From Methylobacterium aerolatum (GTDB lineage Bacteria > Pseudomonadota > Alphaproteobacteria > Rhizobiales > Beijerinckiaceae): DNA of 64,000 bases. Below, piece by piece: positions 8,544-17,634 of the stretch; position 1 is the first letter of the stretch; every line of letters begins with the position of its first letter. The notes under the pieces are model-generated. The model did no database searches. It saw only the letters and a program-made list of their open reading frames with translations, and was not told the DNA's origin. Both the position numbers and the translations under genes were made by a program. The DNA lies in contig NZ_BPQE01000023.1 in the NCBI RefSeq assembly GCF_022179085.1, forward strand, positions 1 to 64,000. Reading direction: 5' to 3'.

Positions 8544-9065
8544 TCAGACCGCGCTCTTGTCCCGCAGGCTCTGCCGCATCGTAACGAGGTCGTCGAGGAC
8601 GGTCTTGCGCTTCTCGGGATCGAGCCCGGTCATCCCGCCCGCCTCGTCGGGGATGCAGGACAGGACGCCGCGCAGCGCCTCGCCCCCCTCCGTCAGGAAG
8701 ATGCTCACCTGCCGCTCGTCCGGCCGGTCCCGCGCCCGGCGCACCCGCCCCGAGGCTTCCAGACGCTTGAGCAGCGGGGTCAGCGTTCCCGAATCGAGGA
8801 ACAGCCGCTCGCCGATCTCCTTCACGGTGAGCCCGTCCTCCTCCCACAGAACCATCAGCACGAGGTACTGCGGGTAGGTCAGCTCGTAGCGCCCGAGCAG
8901 GCTGCGATAGGCCCGGCCGAAGGCGTGGGCCGCCGCGTATACGGCGAAGCAGAGCTGGTTGTCGAGCCGCTGTGACTCGGCGAGGGCGCCGGCCGTCTCC
9001 GGGGCCGCCGTCGCGGCGGACTCGACCGACGAAGCGCCTGTGCGCAATGGGGAAGCCCCCGACAT
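8544..9065 (-). CDS. ohrR: MarR-family organic hydroperoxide regulator (OhrR-like)
   Basis: The 173-residue winged-helix repressor carries [18 protein letters not shown] with the reactive cysteine at residue 39, matching the peroxide-sensing N-terminal cysteine of OhrR. A MarR DNA-binding core follows ([20 protein letters not shown], then [17 protein letters not shown] and a wing with [16 protein letters not shown]). In the family, oxidation of this cysteine by organic hydroperoxides releases the repressor from the ohr promoter. No ohr peroxidase gene is adjacent. ATG 9065 is preferred because GAGAGG lies nine bases upstream; an ATG at 9074 overlaps that site. It converges with the cytochrome c gene. 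Confidence 0.85.
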   Translation of the reverse strand: MSGASPLRTGASSVESAATAAPETAGALAESQRLDNQLCFAVYAAAHAFGRAYRSLLGRYELTYPQYLVLMVLWEEDGLTVKEIGERLFLDSGTLTPLLKRLEASGRVRRARDRPDERQVSIFLTEGGEALRGVLSCIPDEAGGMTGLDPEKRKTVLDDLVTMRQSLRDKSAV

Positions 9066-9511
9066 TTCAGTCATCCTCTCGAACCTGCCGGGCCGACCGT
9101 CGCACCCGCCCGTCGGCGTCCGCCCGCCCCCGTCATCGCCGTGCGATCCGGGGTGACCTGGGCCGCCGCCTCGTCTTCCATCCGCCGAACGCCGCGCTCG
9201 CGTCGATGGGCCGAAATCCGTCAACCGCCCGTCCAGCCCGACGTTTTAATCCCCCGCGGCCATCCTTAGACACTAAGCGGGTGGCGTACAATGAATACAA
9301 CTGATGCACTGCCCGGAACCCATCGCGGACTAAGGTTCGCCCTGGGACCACGCGGTGCGACCGAGACTTCGGGTGAAAGGCCGGGCGGACCGGCCCGGAG
9401 AACACGCTCGTGCCGTGACACGCTCACTCCGTTCATGCGTGTCTGCACTAGCTGATTGTTTTTGCATCAATTTTTCCAGTCTCGGCTGACGCCTCCGACT
9501 GGATCGATTCA
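9066..9511. other. Intergenic region between ohrR and xerD
   Basis: The 446 bases show no convincing gene on either strand. The first 180 bases are GC-rich. From about 9246 the composition shifts, and a motif TACAATGAATACAA occurs at 9288-9301, vaguely like an OhrR half-box but more than 200 bases upstream of the ohrR start. The stretch GATTGTTTTTGCATCAATTTTT near 9453-9475 is AT-rich and could belong to a terminator after xerD, but no clear stem precedes it. Confidence 0.4.
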
Positions 9512-10516
9512 CTAGGTCGTCTCTCCCGGCCGGTCCATCAACGGATGCAGGTCTCGGACCATCGCCTTCAGCCGGTCGTCCAGAACGTGTGTATAAATCT
9601 GCGTCGTCGAAATGTCGGCGTGGCCGAGCAACTCCTGCACGATGCGCAGATCGGCGCCGTTGTGGAGCAGGTGGCTCGCGAAGGCGTGGCGCAGCACGTG
9701 CGGGCTCACCTTGTCGGCGCGCAGGCCCGCCGCCGTGGCCGCATCCTTGAGGTCGCGGGCGAAGGCTTGGCGGGTGATGTGCCCGCTCTCGCTGTCGGCC
9801 GGGAACAGCCACGGGCTGTCCTCGGGCACGGACGGCAGATGCGCGACCATCGCCGCGCAGGCCGCCTCGGTGAGGGGGATGAGCCGCTCGCGGCCGCCCT
9901 TGCCCTTCACCAGGAGGACGCGGGCGCCGGAACTGGCGGCCGAGCGGGGAAGGGCGACGAGTTCGGAAACACGAAGCCCGGTCGCGTAGAGGAGTTCGAG
10001 GAGGCAGGCCATCCGGCGGGCGCGCCGGACGGGACCCGTCGCATGGTCGGCACGGGTCGTCGCGTCCTGCGCCGGGTTCGGGGCTGAGGTCTGAACCGAG
10101 TTCTGGGCCCCGTCGTCGGCCAAACTGTGGGCCCTGGCAAGGAGCCGGTCCACCTCGGCGATCGAGAGCACCTTCGGCAAGGGGCGGCCCCGGCGCGGAC
10201 CGGAGACGGGTGCGCCCGGATCGGCCTTCGCCACGCCCTCGGCATACAGGAATTTGTGGAAACCCCGGATGCAGGAGAGCCGCCGCGCGGCGGTGGCCGG
10301 CGCGAAGCCCCGCGTCTCCAGTTCGGCGACGAAGCCGCGCAGGGCCTTGGTATCGGCATCCTCCAGGGCAATGCCCCGTCCATGGAGATAGGCGAGATAG
10401 TCCGTGAGATCGCGGCGATAGGCATCGAGGGTGTTGGCCCCCGCGCCCCGCTCGGCGGCCAGCATGTCGAGGTAGTCGCCGACCTCCGGCGCAAGCGTGA
10501 GGGCGGTGCCGCTCAC
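9512..10516 (-). CDS. xerD: Site-specific tyrosine recombinase XerD
   Basis: The 334-residue protein has an N-terminal SAM-like core-binding domain (residues 8-100) and a C-terminal catalytic domain. Visible catalytic residues are Arg182 (YATGLRVSEL), Lys206 (VKGKGGRERL), His273 and Arg276 (SPHVLRHAFASH), His299 (LLGHADISTTQIYTH) and the nucleophile Tyr308. XerD with XerC resolves chromosome dimers at dif during division. The GTG start at 10516 overlaps the stop of the upstream small gene (GTGA), so the two are coupled. An unusual polar insert of about 30-40 residues (roughly 128-168) lies between LLARAH and the YATGLR helix, longer than in typical XerD. Position next to aroK/aroB, opposite strand, is common in the order. 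Confidence 0.92.
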   Translation of the reverse strand: MSGTALTLAPEVGDYLDMLAAERGAGANTLDAYRRDLTDYLAYLHGRGIALEDADTKALRGFVAELETRGFAPATAARRLSCIRGFHKFLYAEGVAKADPGAPVSGPRRGRPLPKVLSIAEVDRLLARAHSLADDGAQNSVQTSAPNPAQDATTRADHATGPVRRARRMACLLELLYATGLRVSELVALPRSAASSGARVLLVKGKGGRERLIPLTEAACAAMVAHLPSVPEDSPWLFPADSESGHITRQAFARDLKDAATAAGLRADKVSPHVLRHAFASHLLHNGADLRIVQELLGHADISTTQIYTHVLDDRLKAMVRDLHPLMDRPGETT

Positions 10517-10662
10517 TTGCCCGGCTGGAGCTTGGAGGCGGGGATCGAGACGGTCATCTCCCGCGGGGTCGGCGTGACGAAGGTCGCCAGCGCGAACATC
10601 GCCGCGAAGCCGAGACCCGCCAGGATCGCGATGGTGGCGAAGAAACGAAAAAGGGTCGGCAC
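10513..10662 (-). CDS. Small membrane protein upstream of xerD (49 aa)
   Basis: A GTG start at 10662 opens a frame encoding MPTLFRFFATIAILAGLGF and then a continued hydrophobic helix (AAMFALATFV). A short polar tail follows (TPTPREMTVSIPASKLQPGK), and the stop overlaps the xerD start by four bases. It is one transmembrane segment with a short soluble C-terminus. I believe such a small protein is found before xerD in related alphaproteobacteria, but its function is unknown to me. Translational coupling (GTGA) with xerD and the clean membrane-protein composition support it as a real gene. Confidence 0.68.
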   Translation of the reverse strand: MPTLFRFFATIAILAGLGFAAMFALATFVTPTPREMTVSIPASKLQPGK

Positions 10663-11022
10663 GTGGTCGATCCTCGGGTGGACGGCACTGAAGGGAAGCC
10701 GGCGTTGCGGCCGGCCCGGGCCGCGACGCACAGCCGGTTTGCACCACGCGATGAAGGCGCTGACAAGGCCGGCGGAGCCACAGCGGGCGGGGGATCGCCG
10801 CGTTTCACGGGACGCGCATTTCGCGCTAAGAGCCGGAGCATTGGCGGGGGATGGCGCCCCCCTTCGCGGCGGCGCCGGAACCGGCGTCCGCTGCCCGGGG
10901 CTTTCCACGATGCGGGGATCGTGGAACAGCCTTCGGGCGAGGGGGCGCATCCCGTCCCGCCCGGCCGGACGCGGTGGCCGGGGGATCACTCTTGTGTTGT
11001 GTTGGTGTGTGTGTCGGACTCG
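10663..11022. other. Divergent intergenic region between the xerD operon and aroK
   Basis: These 360 bases should hold the promoters for both directions. No conserved regulatory motif was recognised. Just before aroK is an unusual TG-rich run (TTGTGTTGTGTTGGTGTGTG, 10992-11011). Short frames here lack ribosome-binding sites and look like chance. Confidence 0.45.
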
Positions 11023-11616
11023 ATGGATGGCGGACAGGGCAGCGAGCCCATCGAAGCGCGGCTGAGGCGGGTCCTCGGGCTCCGCTCGATCGTGCTCGTC
11101 GGTTTGATGGGCGCGGGCAAGAGCACCGTGGGGCGGCGTCTCGCGACGCGCCTCGGCCTGCTGTTCAAGGACGCCGACAACGAGATCGAGGCCGCTGCCG
11201 GCCTCACCATCCCCGATATCTTCGCCATCTACGGTGAGCCGAGTTTTCGCGACGGCGAGGAGCGGGTCATCACCCGTTTGCTGCGGGCCGGGCCCCTGGT
11301 CCTGGCGACGGGCGGCGGCGCCTATCTTCGGCCCGCGACGCGCGAGCACATCCGCGAGCGGGGCATCTCGGTCTGGCTGAAGGCAGACCTCGACGTGCTG
11401 ATGCGCCGGGTTCGCAAGCGGGGGAACCGCCCCCTCCTGCAGACCGAGGATCCCGAGGCGACGATGCGCGCCCTGATGGAGGTCCGCCACCCCGTCTACG
11501 CGGAGGCCGACATCGTCGTCATGTCCCGTGACGTCTCGCAGGATCGGGTCGTGGAGGACGTCATGGAGGCCCTCGTCTCCTTCCTCGAACCGCCGCCTGC
11601 CCTGGCGGCCCAGTGA
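11023..11616 (+). CDS. aroK: Shikimate kinase
   Basis: The 197-residue P-loop kinase phosphorylates shikimate at the 3-hydroxyl with ATP, the fifth step of chorismate synthesis. Walker A is GLMGAGKST at residues 27-35. The shikimate-binding Asp is in FKDADNEIE, and the substrate loop GGGAYL follows LVLATG. The lid arginine region RKRGNRPLLQ is visible. The N-terminal 20 residues before SIVLVG are an extension; ATG 11023 is used, with GTG 11011 as an alternative. The stop overlaps the GTG start of aroB by four bases (GTGA), giving tight coupling of two steps of the same pathway. Confidence 0.93.
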   Translation: MDGGQGSEPIEARLRRVLGLRSIVLVGLMGAGKSTVGRRLATRLGLLFKDADNEIEAAAGLTIPDIFAIYGEPSFRDGEERVITRLLRAGPLVLATGGGAYLRPATREHIRERGISVWLKADLDVLMRRVRKRGNRPLLQTEDPEATMRALMEVRHPVYAEADIVVMSRDVSQDRVVEDVMEALVSFLEPPPALAAQ

Positions 11617-12746
11617 GCGCGATCGTGGCGACCGACCCCCTTTCCGTGCATGTCGATCTCGACGGCGGGCGCGACTACGACATCCTGATCGGCCGCGGCC
11701 TCGTCGCCTCCGCCGGGCCGCGCATCGCAGCCCTCGGGGCTCGGGCGGCGGGCATCGTCACCGACACGAACGTCGCCCCGCTCTATGCCGAGGCCCTGCG
11801 GACGAGCCTGGAGGGGGCGGGCCTGCGCGCCGGAATCGTCACAGTACCGCCGGGGGAGGCCTCGAAATCCTACGGGCGCTTCGCGGAGGTCTGCGACGGC
11901 CTCCTCGCCCTGAAGATCGAGCGCAACGACGTGGTCGTCGCCCTGGGCGGCGGCGTGGTGGGGGACCTCGCCGGCTTCGCCGCCGCGAGCCTTCGCCGGG
12001 GCGTGCGCTTCGTCCAGGTGCCGACGAGCCTCCTCGCGCAGGTGGATTCCTCGGTCGGCGGCAAGACCGGCATCAATTCGCCCCTCGGCAAGAACCTGAT
12101 CGGCGCCTTCCATCAGCCCCGGCTCGTGCTGGCCGACACCGCGAGCCTCGACACGCTCTCGGAGCGGGAGATGCGCGCCGGCTACGCGGAGGTCGCAAAG
12201 TACGGGCTGATCGGCGACGAGGCGTTCTTCGCGTGGTGCGAGGCCCATTGGCAAGGCATCTTCTCCGGCGGGCCGGAGCGGGACGAGGCGGTCGCCGCCT
12301 GCTGCCGGGCCAAGGCCGGCGTCGTCACCCGCGACGAGCGCGAGGACGGCGAGCGCGCCCTGCTCAACCTGGGCCACACCTTCGGCCATGCCCTGGAGCG
12401 GATCACGGGGTACGACTCCGCGCGGCTGGTCCACGGCGAGGGCGTGGCCATCGGCTTGGCCCTTGCCTTCCGCTTCTCGGCCCGCCTCGGTCTGTGCGGC
12501 GGCCAGGATGCGGGGCGCGTCGCCAACCATCTCGCCCTCGCCGGCCTGCCGACCCGCCTGCAACAGGTGCCGGGCGGCGCGGGCGACGCCGACAGCCTGC
12601 TCGACGCCATGGCGCAGGACAAGAAGGTCCGCGACGGCGCGCTGACCTTCATCCTCGCCCGGGGGATCGGCCAGAGCTTCATCGCGCCCGGCATCGACCG
12701 GGCCGCGGTCAAAGCCTTTCTCGACGACGAACTGGCGGCGGGCTGA
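11613..12746 (+). CDS. aroB: 3-dehydroquinate synthase
   Basis: The 377-residue NAD+- and metal-dependent enzyme turns DAHP into 3-dehydroquinate, the second step of the shikimate pathway. Characteristic blocks are PPGEASKSYGRFAEVCD, the nucleotide-binding GGGVVGDLAGFAAAS, QVPTSLLAQVDSSVGGKTG and NLGHTFGHALE (metal-ligand His). The conserved HGEGVAIG supplies another metal-binding His. Length is normal for the family. The GTG start is inside the aroK stop. The next feature is a tRNA about 80 bases downstream; I see no clear terminator between. Confidence 0.95.
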   Translation: MSAIVATDPLSVHVDLDGGRDYDILIGRGLVASAGPRIAALGARAAGIVTDTNVAPLYAEALRTSLEGAGLRAGIVTVPPGEASKSYGRFAEVCDGLLALKIERNDVVVALGGGVVGDLAGFAAASLRRGVRFVQVPTSLLAQVDSSVGGKTGINSPLGKNLIGAFHQPRLVLADTASLDTLSEREMRAGYAEVAKYGLIGDEAFFAWCEAHWQGIFSGGPERDEAVAACCRAKAGVVTRDEREDGERALLNLGHTFGHALERITGYDSARLVHGEGVAIGLALAFRFSARLGLCGGQDAGRVANHLALAGLPTRLQQVPGGAGDADSLLDAMAQDKKVRDGALTFILARGIGQSFIAPGIDRAAVKAFLDDELAAG

Positions 12747-12827
12747 AAGGCCGGAGCGGTCTTGCTTTGGCCGGGGCGGACGGCTAAGAGCGTCCGGCGC
12801 TCAGGGCCGTCACGGCCCGGAGCGGTT

Positions 12828-12902
12828 GCCGGTGTAGCTCAGTGGTAGAGCAGCGCTTTCGTAAAGCGAAGGTCGGGGGTTCAAATCCCTCCTCCGGCAC
12901 CA
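12828..12902 (+). tRNA. tRNA-Thr (anticodon CGT)
   Basis: The 75-base cloverleaf includes the encoded CCA. The acceptor arm is GCCGGTG paired with CTCCGGC (one U-U mismatch), and the D arm is GCTC-AGTGGTA-GAGC. The anticodon loop TTCGTAA gives CGT, which reads ACG threonine codons. The T arm is GGGGG-TTCAAAT-CCCTC. It is transcribed in the same direction as aroB. No attachment-site duplication or integrase-bearing island was seen on its 3' side. Confidence 0.93.
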
Positions 12903-13361
12903 CTTCCCGATCCGCTCGGCGTGCCCCGGATCGACTCCAGCGTTTTCATTTAGCGAGCGGATAGGGTTTGCCGGTGTCGGCATGCCACCACCGCGACGTT
13001 GCCCACATTCCGATCATCGTCGGCCGGTTCGTTGCCGCGAGCGCAGCCGAGCAGGGCGATGCTGGCTGCGCGTCTCACGCGCCTGTCCTGCGATGCGTGA
13101 GGTGCTTCCTCTGCGCCGTCTTCACGAGCGTCGCGAAGCAACCCGTGGCAGCGAGCCGTTCTTGGGCGCTTGAGACTGCCTCGCATGCTTGGCTGCGCCG
13201 GCCAAACCGGAACGGCCCGTCGGCTGTCCGGCCTGGAAATTTGATGGCGCCGACCGGAACGGCAACGCCGCCGCCCGCGCGGGTGAGGGGGCGTCCGACG
13301 CTCTCCCCCGCCCTCGCGGTCAGCGACCGACGCGCACGCTAATCGCGTGCCCGGCCGTCGC
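12903..13361. other. Intergenic region after tRNA-Thr
   Basis: No supported gene is visible in these 459 bases. A stretch near 13125-13160 (CACGAGCGTCGCGAAGCAACCCGTGGCAGCG) resembles a decayed half of the dispersed palindromic repeat described elsewhere in the window. Small frames on either strand are arginine-rich and lack ribosome-binding sites. Confidence 0.4.
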
Positions 13362-14429
13362 TCAGAGGGCCTTTTGCTTCAATTCCCGCTCCAACTCGTG
13401 CGGGTCGAGTCCGGGGACCCGGACCGGTGACTCGGGCACCGAAGCCGGGGGCCGGGGATGGGCAGCTGTGCCGATGGCGGAGGCGAGGCGTGCCCTCTCG
13501 AAGACCACGACGACGACGATGGAGACCAGGGCCGGGAGCCAGAAATAGAAGATGCGGAACACGATCACCGCCGCGATGATCGCGTCCTTCTGGGCCGCGT
13601 CCGCGATGTTCATGGCGGTGATGAACACGATCTCGAACACGCCGAGGCCGCCCGGCGCGTGCGACGCCAGCGCCACCGAGAACGAAGCCAGGAAGATCGC
13701 CAGCACCGGGATGAAGCCGGGGTTCATCGCGTCCGGCAGGGCAAAGTAGATGATGCCGGCGGCGCCGAGCAATTCCAGCGGCGCCGCCGCCAGCTGCCGC
13801 AGCATGATGCCGGGCCGGGGATATTCCAGCTTGAACTTGCGGATATGGAGCGGCCGCAGCTTCAGGACGGAGCCCGCCACGTAAAGCGCGACGAAGCCGA
13901 GCATGCCGGCGCCCACGACCAACGCTGTCTTCGGATCCGTGAGGAAGCCCGGCAGCTTTCCGTCGAGCCGGGTCAGCAACTCCGGATCGTAGACGAGGCA
14001 GAAGCCCCCGAGGAGCACGGTGCCGAGAAAGAACGTGAACGAGCAGAGGGCCACCAGCACGGCCACCTGGGCCGCCGTGAGCCCCTTGGCGGTGTAGGCC
14101 CGGTAGCGCACCAGGGCGCCCGAAAACACCGAGGCGCCGATGTTGTGTGACAGCGCATAGGTGGTGAAGGAGCACAGGGAAACGAACAGCCACGAGATGT
14201 GGCGCACGCCCAGGTGCAGCAGCGCGATCCGGTCGTACCAAGCCAGCGCCGCGTAGGCGACGAGCGTGGAGAGGGCGGCCAGCAGGATCCGGTGCGGCGG
14301 GATCGCCAGGATCGCTTGGCCGATCGCGTCGATCGAGGTCGTCTTCAGCTCTTGATAGAGGAAGTACCCCGACACAACGACGGCGGCGAGGCCGATCAGG
14401 GGCCAGATAAACTCGCTGAGCTTCTTCAT
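13362..14429 (-). CDS. LPG-synthase/flippase-type integral membrane protein (UPF0104, PF03706-like)
   Basis: The 355-residue multi-spanning protein has about eight hydrophobic segments, starting with FIWPLIGLAAVVVSGYFLY and ending with FYFWLPALVSIVVVVVF. The family signature ASHAPGGLGVFE near residue 255, followed by an Ile/Ala-rich helix, marks the transmembrane domain shared by MprF-type lysylphosphatidylglycerol synthases and the YbhN family. There is no C-terminal aminoacyl-transferase domain, so it is a stand-alone membrane domain, perhaps a lipid translocase or isoprenoid-linked transporter. The ATG at 14429 directly precedes KKLSEFIWP; an ATG at 14516 would add 29 unrelated residues. 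The C-terminal 50 residues are cytoplasmic and Pro/Arg-rich. Confidence 0.8.
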   Translation of the reverse strand: MKKLSEFIWPLIGLAAVVVSGYFLYQELKTTSIDAIGQAILAIPPHRILLAALSTLVAYAALAWYDRIALLHLGVRHISWLFVSLCSFTTYALSHNIGASVFSGALVRYRAYTAKGLTAAQVAVLVALCSFTFFLGTVLLGGFCLVYDPELLTRLDGKLPGFLTDPKTALVVGAGMLGFVALYVAGSVLKLRPLHIRKFKLEYPRPGIMLRQLAAAPLELLGAAGIIYFALPDAMNPGFIPVLAIFLASFSVALASHAPGGLGVFEIVFITAMNIADAAQKDAIIAAVIVFRIFYFWLPALVSIVVVVVFERARLASAIGTAAHPRPPASVPESPVRVPGLDPHELERELKQKAL

Positions 14430-14629
14430 TGAGATCGACGCCTCGGGAGAGCCCCCTGATGCGCCAACCGGCGGCGCGCCGCAACCCGGCGTCCGAAGCC
14501 GGTCGCGCGACGGCATGTCATTCGATCGTGACAGTTTCGTGCCGAAGGCCGCTGCGGCCTCCGCGGGTCATGGCCGGCCGGGGGGAGGGCGCCTGCGCCG
14601 TCCCCCCTTCCGATCCGGCGCGGAGGAAA

Positions 14630-15037
14630 TCAGGCCCGGGCGCGGGCCAGCCCGACGGCGTCCATCGCCGCCTGGTCGCGGGCCGCCTCTGCGGCGCGCT
14701 CGGCGCTCCGCTCGCGGTCGTCGAGGATCTCGACCTTCTTCAGTTCCTCGAACGCCTCGCCCAGCTCCGCCTTGGCTTCGGCCAATTGGCCCTCCAGGGC
14801 CTGGGCGGACTGGCGCATGTTGTCCCGCCGGGTGGCGGCGGCGCGGGCATAGGTCGGGTAGGCGAAATGCGCAACGTCGGTGATGCCGGCGCGGGCTTCC
14901 TCGGTGGCGACCTCACGGTCGAGTTCCGTCGCCATGCGGTTGAAGTCCGCCATCATCATCTCGATCTGCGTCACGCGGCGGCGCTTCTCGTCGACCTGAA
15001 AGCGGCGCAGGCGGATCAGCGTGTCACGCGACTTCAT
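14630..15037 (-). CDS. fliJ: Flagellar export chaperone FliJ
   Basis: The 135-residue protein is almost wholly alpha-helical coiled coil, rich in Arg, Glu and Ala. It begins MKSRDTLIRLRRFQVDEKRRR, as FliJ proteins do, and has no membrane segment. FliJ binds the FliI ATPase ring and FlhA as the central stalk of the flagellar type III export engine. It lies 59 bases downstream of fliI on the same strand. ATG 15037 is used because homology starts there, with GGAG about 13 bases upstream. A GC-rich hairpin (GGGGGGACGGCGC / GCGCCCTCCCCCC) near 14580-14606 follows and may end the transcript, though it has no T-run. Confidence 0.85.
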   Translation of the reverse strand: MKSRDTLIRLRRFQVDEKRRRVTQIEMMMADFNRMATELDREVATEEARAGITDVAHFAYPTYARAAATRRDNMRQSAQALEGQLAEAKAELGEAFEELKKVEILDDRERSAERAAEAARDQAAMDAVGLARARA

Positions 15038-15096
15038 GGGGATACGCTCACTCCACGCGGTGCGCGCCGGCGATGGTGACCCGAGGCGCGTCGATC

Positions 15097-16485
15097 TCAA
15101 GCCCCGCCGACAATCTCAGCGAGACGGCTGTAACCATCGCCGATGGACGTTGCTTCTTCCTTACTTTGCCCCAGAAAAGCCTCAAGACTTGGGATGAGCG
15201 CGACGGCCTCGTCCACCTCCTGCGACGACCCGGCGCGGTAGGCGCCGAGCCGGATCAGTTCCTCCATGTCGGCATAGGTCGAGAGGATCCGGCGGGCGCG
15301 GCGGACGACCGGCAGGTAGGCGGGATCGCAGGAGCGGGGCATCGTCCGCGAGACCGAGCGGAGGACGTTGATCGCCGGATACCGGCCGCGCTCGGCGATG
15401 GCCCGCTCCATCACGATGTGGCCGTCGAGGATGCCGCGCACCGCGTCGGCCACCGGCTCGTTGTGGTCGTCTCCCTCGACCAGCACGGTGAACAGGGCCG
15501 AGATCGTCCCCGCGCCGGTGCCCGGCCCGGCGCGCTCCAGCAGGCGCGGCAATTCGGAGAAGACGGTGGGGGTGTAGCCCTTGGCCGTCGGCGGCTCTCC
15601 GGCGGCGAGGCCGATGTCGCGCTGCGCCATGGCGAAACGGGTGATCGAATCGATCATGCACAGCACCCGTGCCCCCTGATCGCGGAAGTGCTCCGCCACG
15701 GACAGGGTGACGTAGGCCGCGTTGCGCCGCATCAGCGCCGGCTCGTCCGAGGTGGCGACCACGACGACCGAACGGGCGAGGCCTGCCGCGCCGAGGTCGT
15801 CCTGCAAGAACTCCTGCACCTCGCGCCCGCGCTCGCCCACGAGGCCGATCACCGCCACGTCCGCCGCCGTGTAGCGGGCCAGCATGGAGAGCAGCACCGA
15901 CTTGCCGACCCCGCTGCCCGCGAAGATTCCCATTCTCTGCCCGGCGCACATGGTGAGAAAGGTGTTGATGCAGCGCACGCCCAGATCGAGGGGCGGGCCG
16001 ACCCGCTGCCGGGCGTGGGCGGGGGGCGGATCGGCTCGGAGGGGATAGATGGACGGCCCCTGCGGCAGGGGGCCGAGCCCGTCGATCGGTCGCCCGAGGG
16101 CGTCGATCACCCGGCCGAGCCACGCGCCCGAGGGGCGGATCGCTCCGGCGGCCTCGTCCCGCACGAAGGCGGGGCAGCCGCGTCGTACCCCTTCGAGGGA
16201 GCCGAAGGGCATGGCGAGGGCGCGGTCGCCCTGGAAGCCGATGATCTCGCAAGGGATGGTGCCTTGGCCACCCGCGCCCTCGATGTCGAGGCGCCCGCCG
16301 AGCCGCATGGCCGCCACCGGACCGGCGACCTCGACGAGGAGGCCGCGGATCGCCACCACGCGGCCGTAGGTTTGAAGGGACTCGACCTGATCGAGCGCGC
16401 TCAAGGCGGCCGCGAGCCGCGTGTCAGACCTTGCTGGGTCGTGTGCCAACGCGCTCGCCCTCAACGGTTCGTTTACCCGCCTCAT
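15097..16485 (-). CDS. fliI: Flagellum-specific ATP synthase FliI
   Basis: The roughly 462-residue F1-beta-like ATPase energises flagellar protein export. The Walker A loop GSGVGKS is at residues 190-196, preceded by [23 protein letters not shown], the Walker B strand [26 protein letters not shown] and the C-terminal helical domain ([15 protein letters not shown]) are all intact. The start is ambiguous: ATGs at 16485 and 16500 are both possible and neither has a strong ribosome-binding site. The frame is open further upstream without homology. The gene is divergent from ctrA, the usual alphaproteobacterial arrangement, so the region between holds both promoters. Confidence 0.93.
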   Translation of the reverse strand: MRRVNEPLRASALAHDPARSDTRLAAALSALDQVESLQTYGRVVAIRGLLVEVAGPVAAMRLGGRLDIEGAGGQGTIPCEIIGFQGDRALAMPFGSLEGVRRGCPAFVRDEAAGAIRPSGAWLGRVIDALGRPIDGLGPLPQGPSIYPLRADPPPAHARQRVGPPLDLGVRCINTFLTMCAGQRMGIFAGSGVGKSVLLSMLARYTAADVAVIGLVGERGREVQEFLQDDLGAAGLARSVVVVATSDEPALMRRNAAYVTLSVAEHFRDQGARVLCMIDSITRFAMAQRDIGLAAGEPPTAKGYTPTVFSELPRLLERAGPGTGAGTISALFTVLVEGDDHNEPVADAVRGILDGHIVMERAIAERGRYPAINVLRSVSRTMPRSCDPAYLPVVRRARRILSTYADMEELIRLGAYRAGSSQEVDEAVALIPSLEAFLGQSKEEATSIGDGYSRLAEIVGGA

Positions 16486-16735
16486 TAACACTGCGGTCAT
16501 CGGGCTTGTAGCGGCCCGGAGCCGGATCGTCGGGTGGCCCCGTCCTTCGCGAAGCCGCGAAGGTGTGGCGCCCGAGCCACGACCCGGACCCGGATCGTTT
16601 GAGCCGAAGTACTTAGGACAGGTCGCGGGCGAAACCGATGGCGATGGCAAGGACGTTTCGACGTCCGGCCGGCGAGGGCGGGGGTGAAATCTCCGGCCGA
16701 GCTGGCGGATCGCTAAAGTAAGCGCTTGCGGGCGG

Positions 16736-16760
16736 GAATCAGGTTTTGTTAACGATTAAC
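16736..16760 (+). promoter_or_regulatory. Candidate ctrA promoter control site: GANTC plus TTAAC half-sites
   Basis: In the 386 bases between fliI and ctrA, a GAATC (16736-16740, a GANTC CcrM methylation site) is followed within ten bases by GTTAACGATTAAC (16748-16760). That stretch contains two TTAA elements of the kind that make up CtrA boxes. Spacing is three bases instead of the canonical seven. In Caulobacter the ctrA promoter is controlled by both GANTC methylation and CtrA autoregulation; the same logic here is inference. The rest of the interval shows no gene. Confidence 0.45.
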
Positions 16761-16871
16761 TCATAGCGTTTCACGTCAAGAGCGGTGGGGCGCCTGTCCA
16801 CAGGCCGGTGGCAGGCTGTCGACGGGGACGTGTGCGCGCACTGATACGGCCGGCGGGGCTGGGGACCGACG

Positions 16872-17573
<702 letters not shown>

Positions 17574-17603
17574 TCCGCCTCACCGTTCCATCTTCCATTC
17601 GCG

Positions 17604-17634
17604 CCCCGCCCGGCCCCGGCCGAGCGGGGTTTTT
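17604..17634 (+). terminator. Intrinsic terminator after ctrA
   Basis: The hairpin has CCCCGC (17604-17609) pairing with GCGGGG (17624-17629), an additional GGCC-rich loop, and then TTTTT. It lies 30 bases after the ctrA stop. Confidence 0.8.

Noticed and set aside
9330-9812. Minus-strand frame overlapping the end of xerD
   Set aside because: Arg/Pro-rich, overlaps a proven gene in another frame, and lacks a ribosome-binding site.
10992-11011. TG-rich run before aroK considered as a phase-variable repeat
   Set aside because: The run is irregular (mixed GT, GTT and TG units) and is not a clean simple-sequence repeat.
12828-13361. tRNA-Thr with nearby xerD considered as the edge of an integrative island
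   Set aside because: No direct repeat of the tRNA 3' end and no mobility genes. XerD is the housekeeping recombinase next to aroK/aroB, transcribed away from the tRNA.
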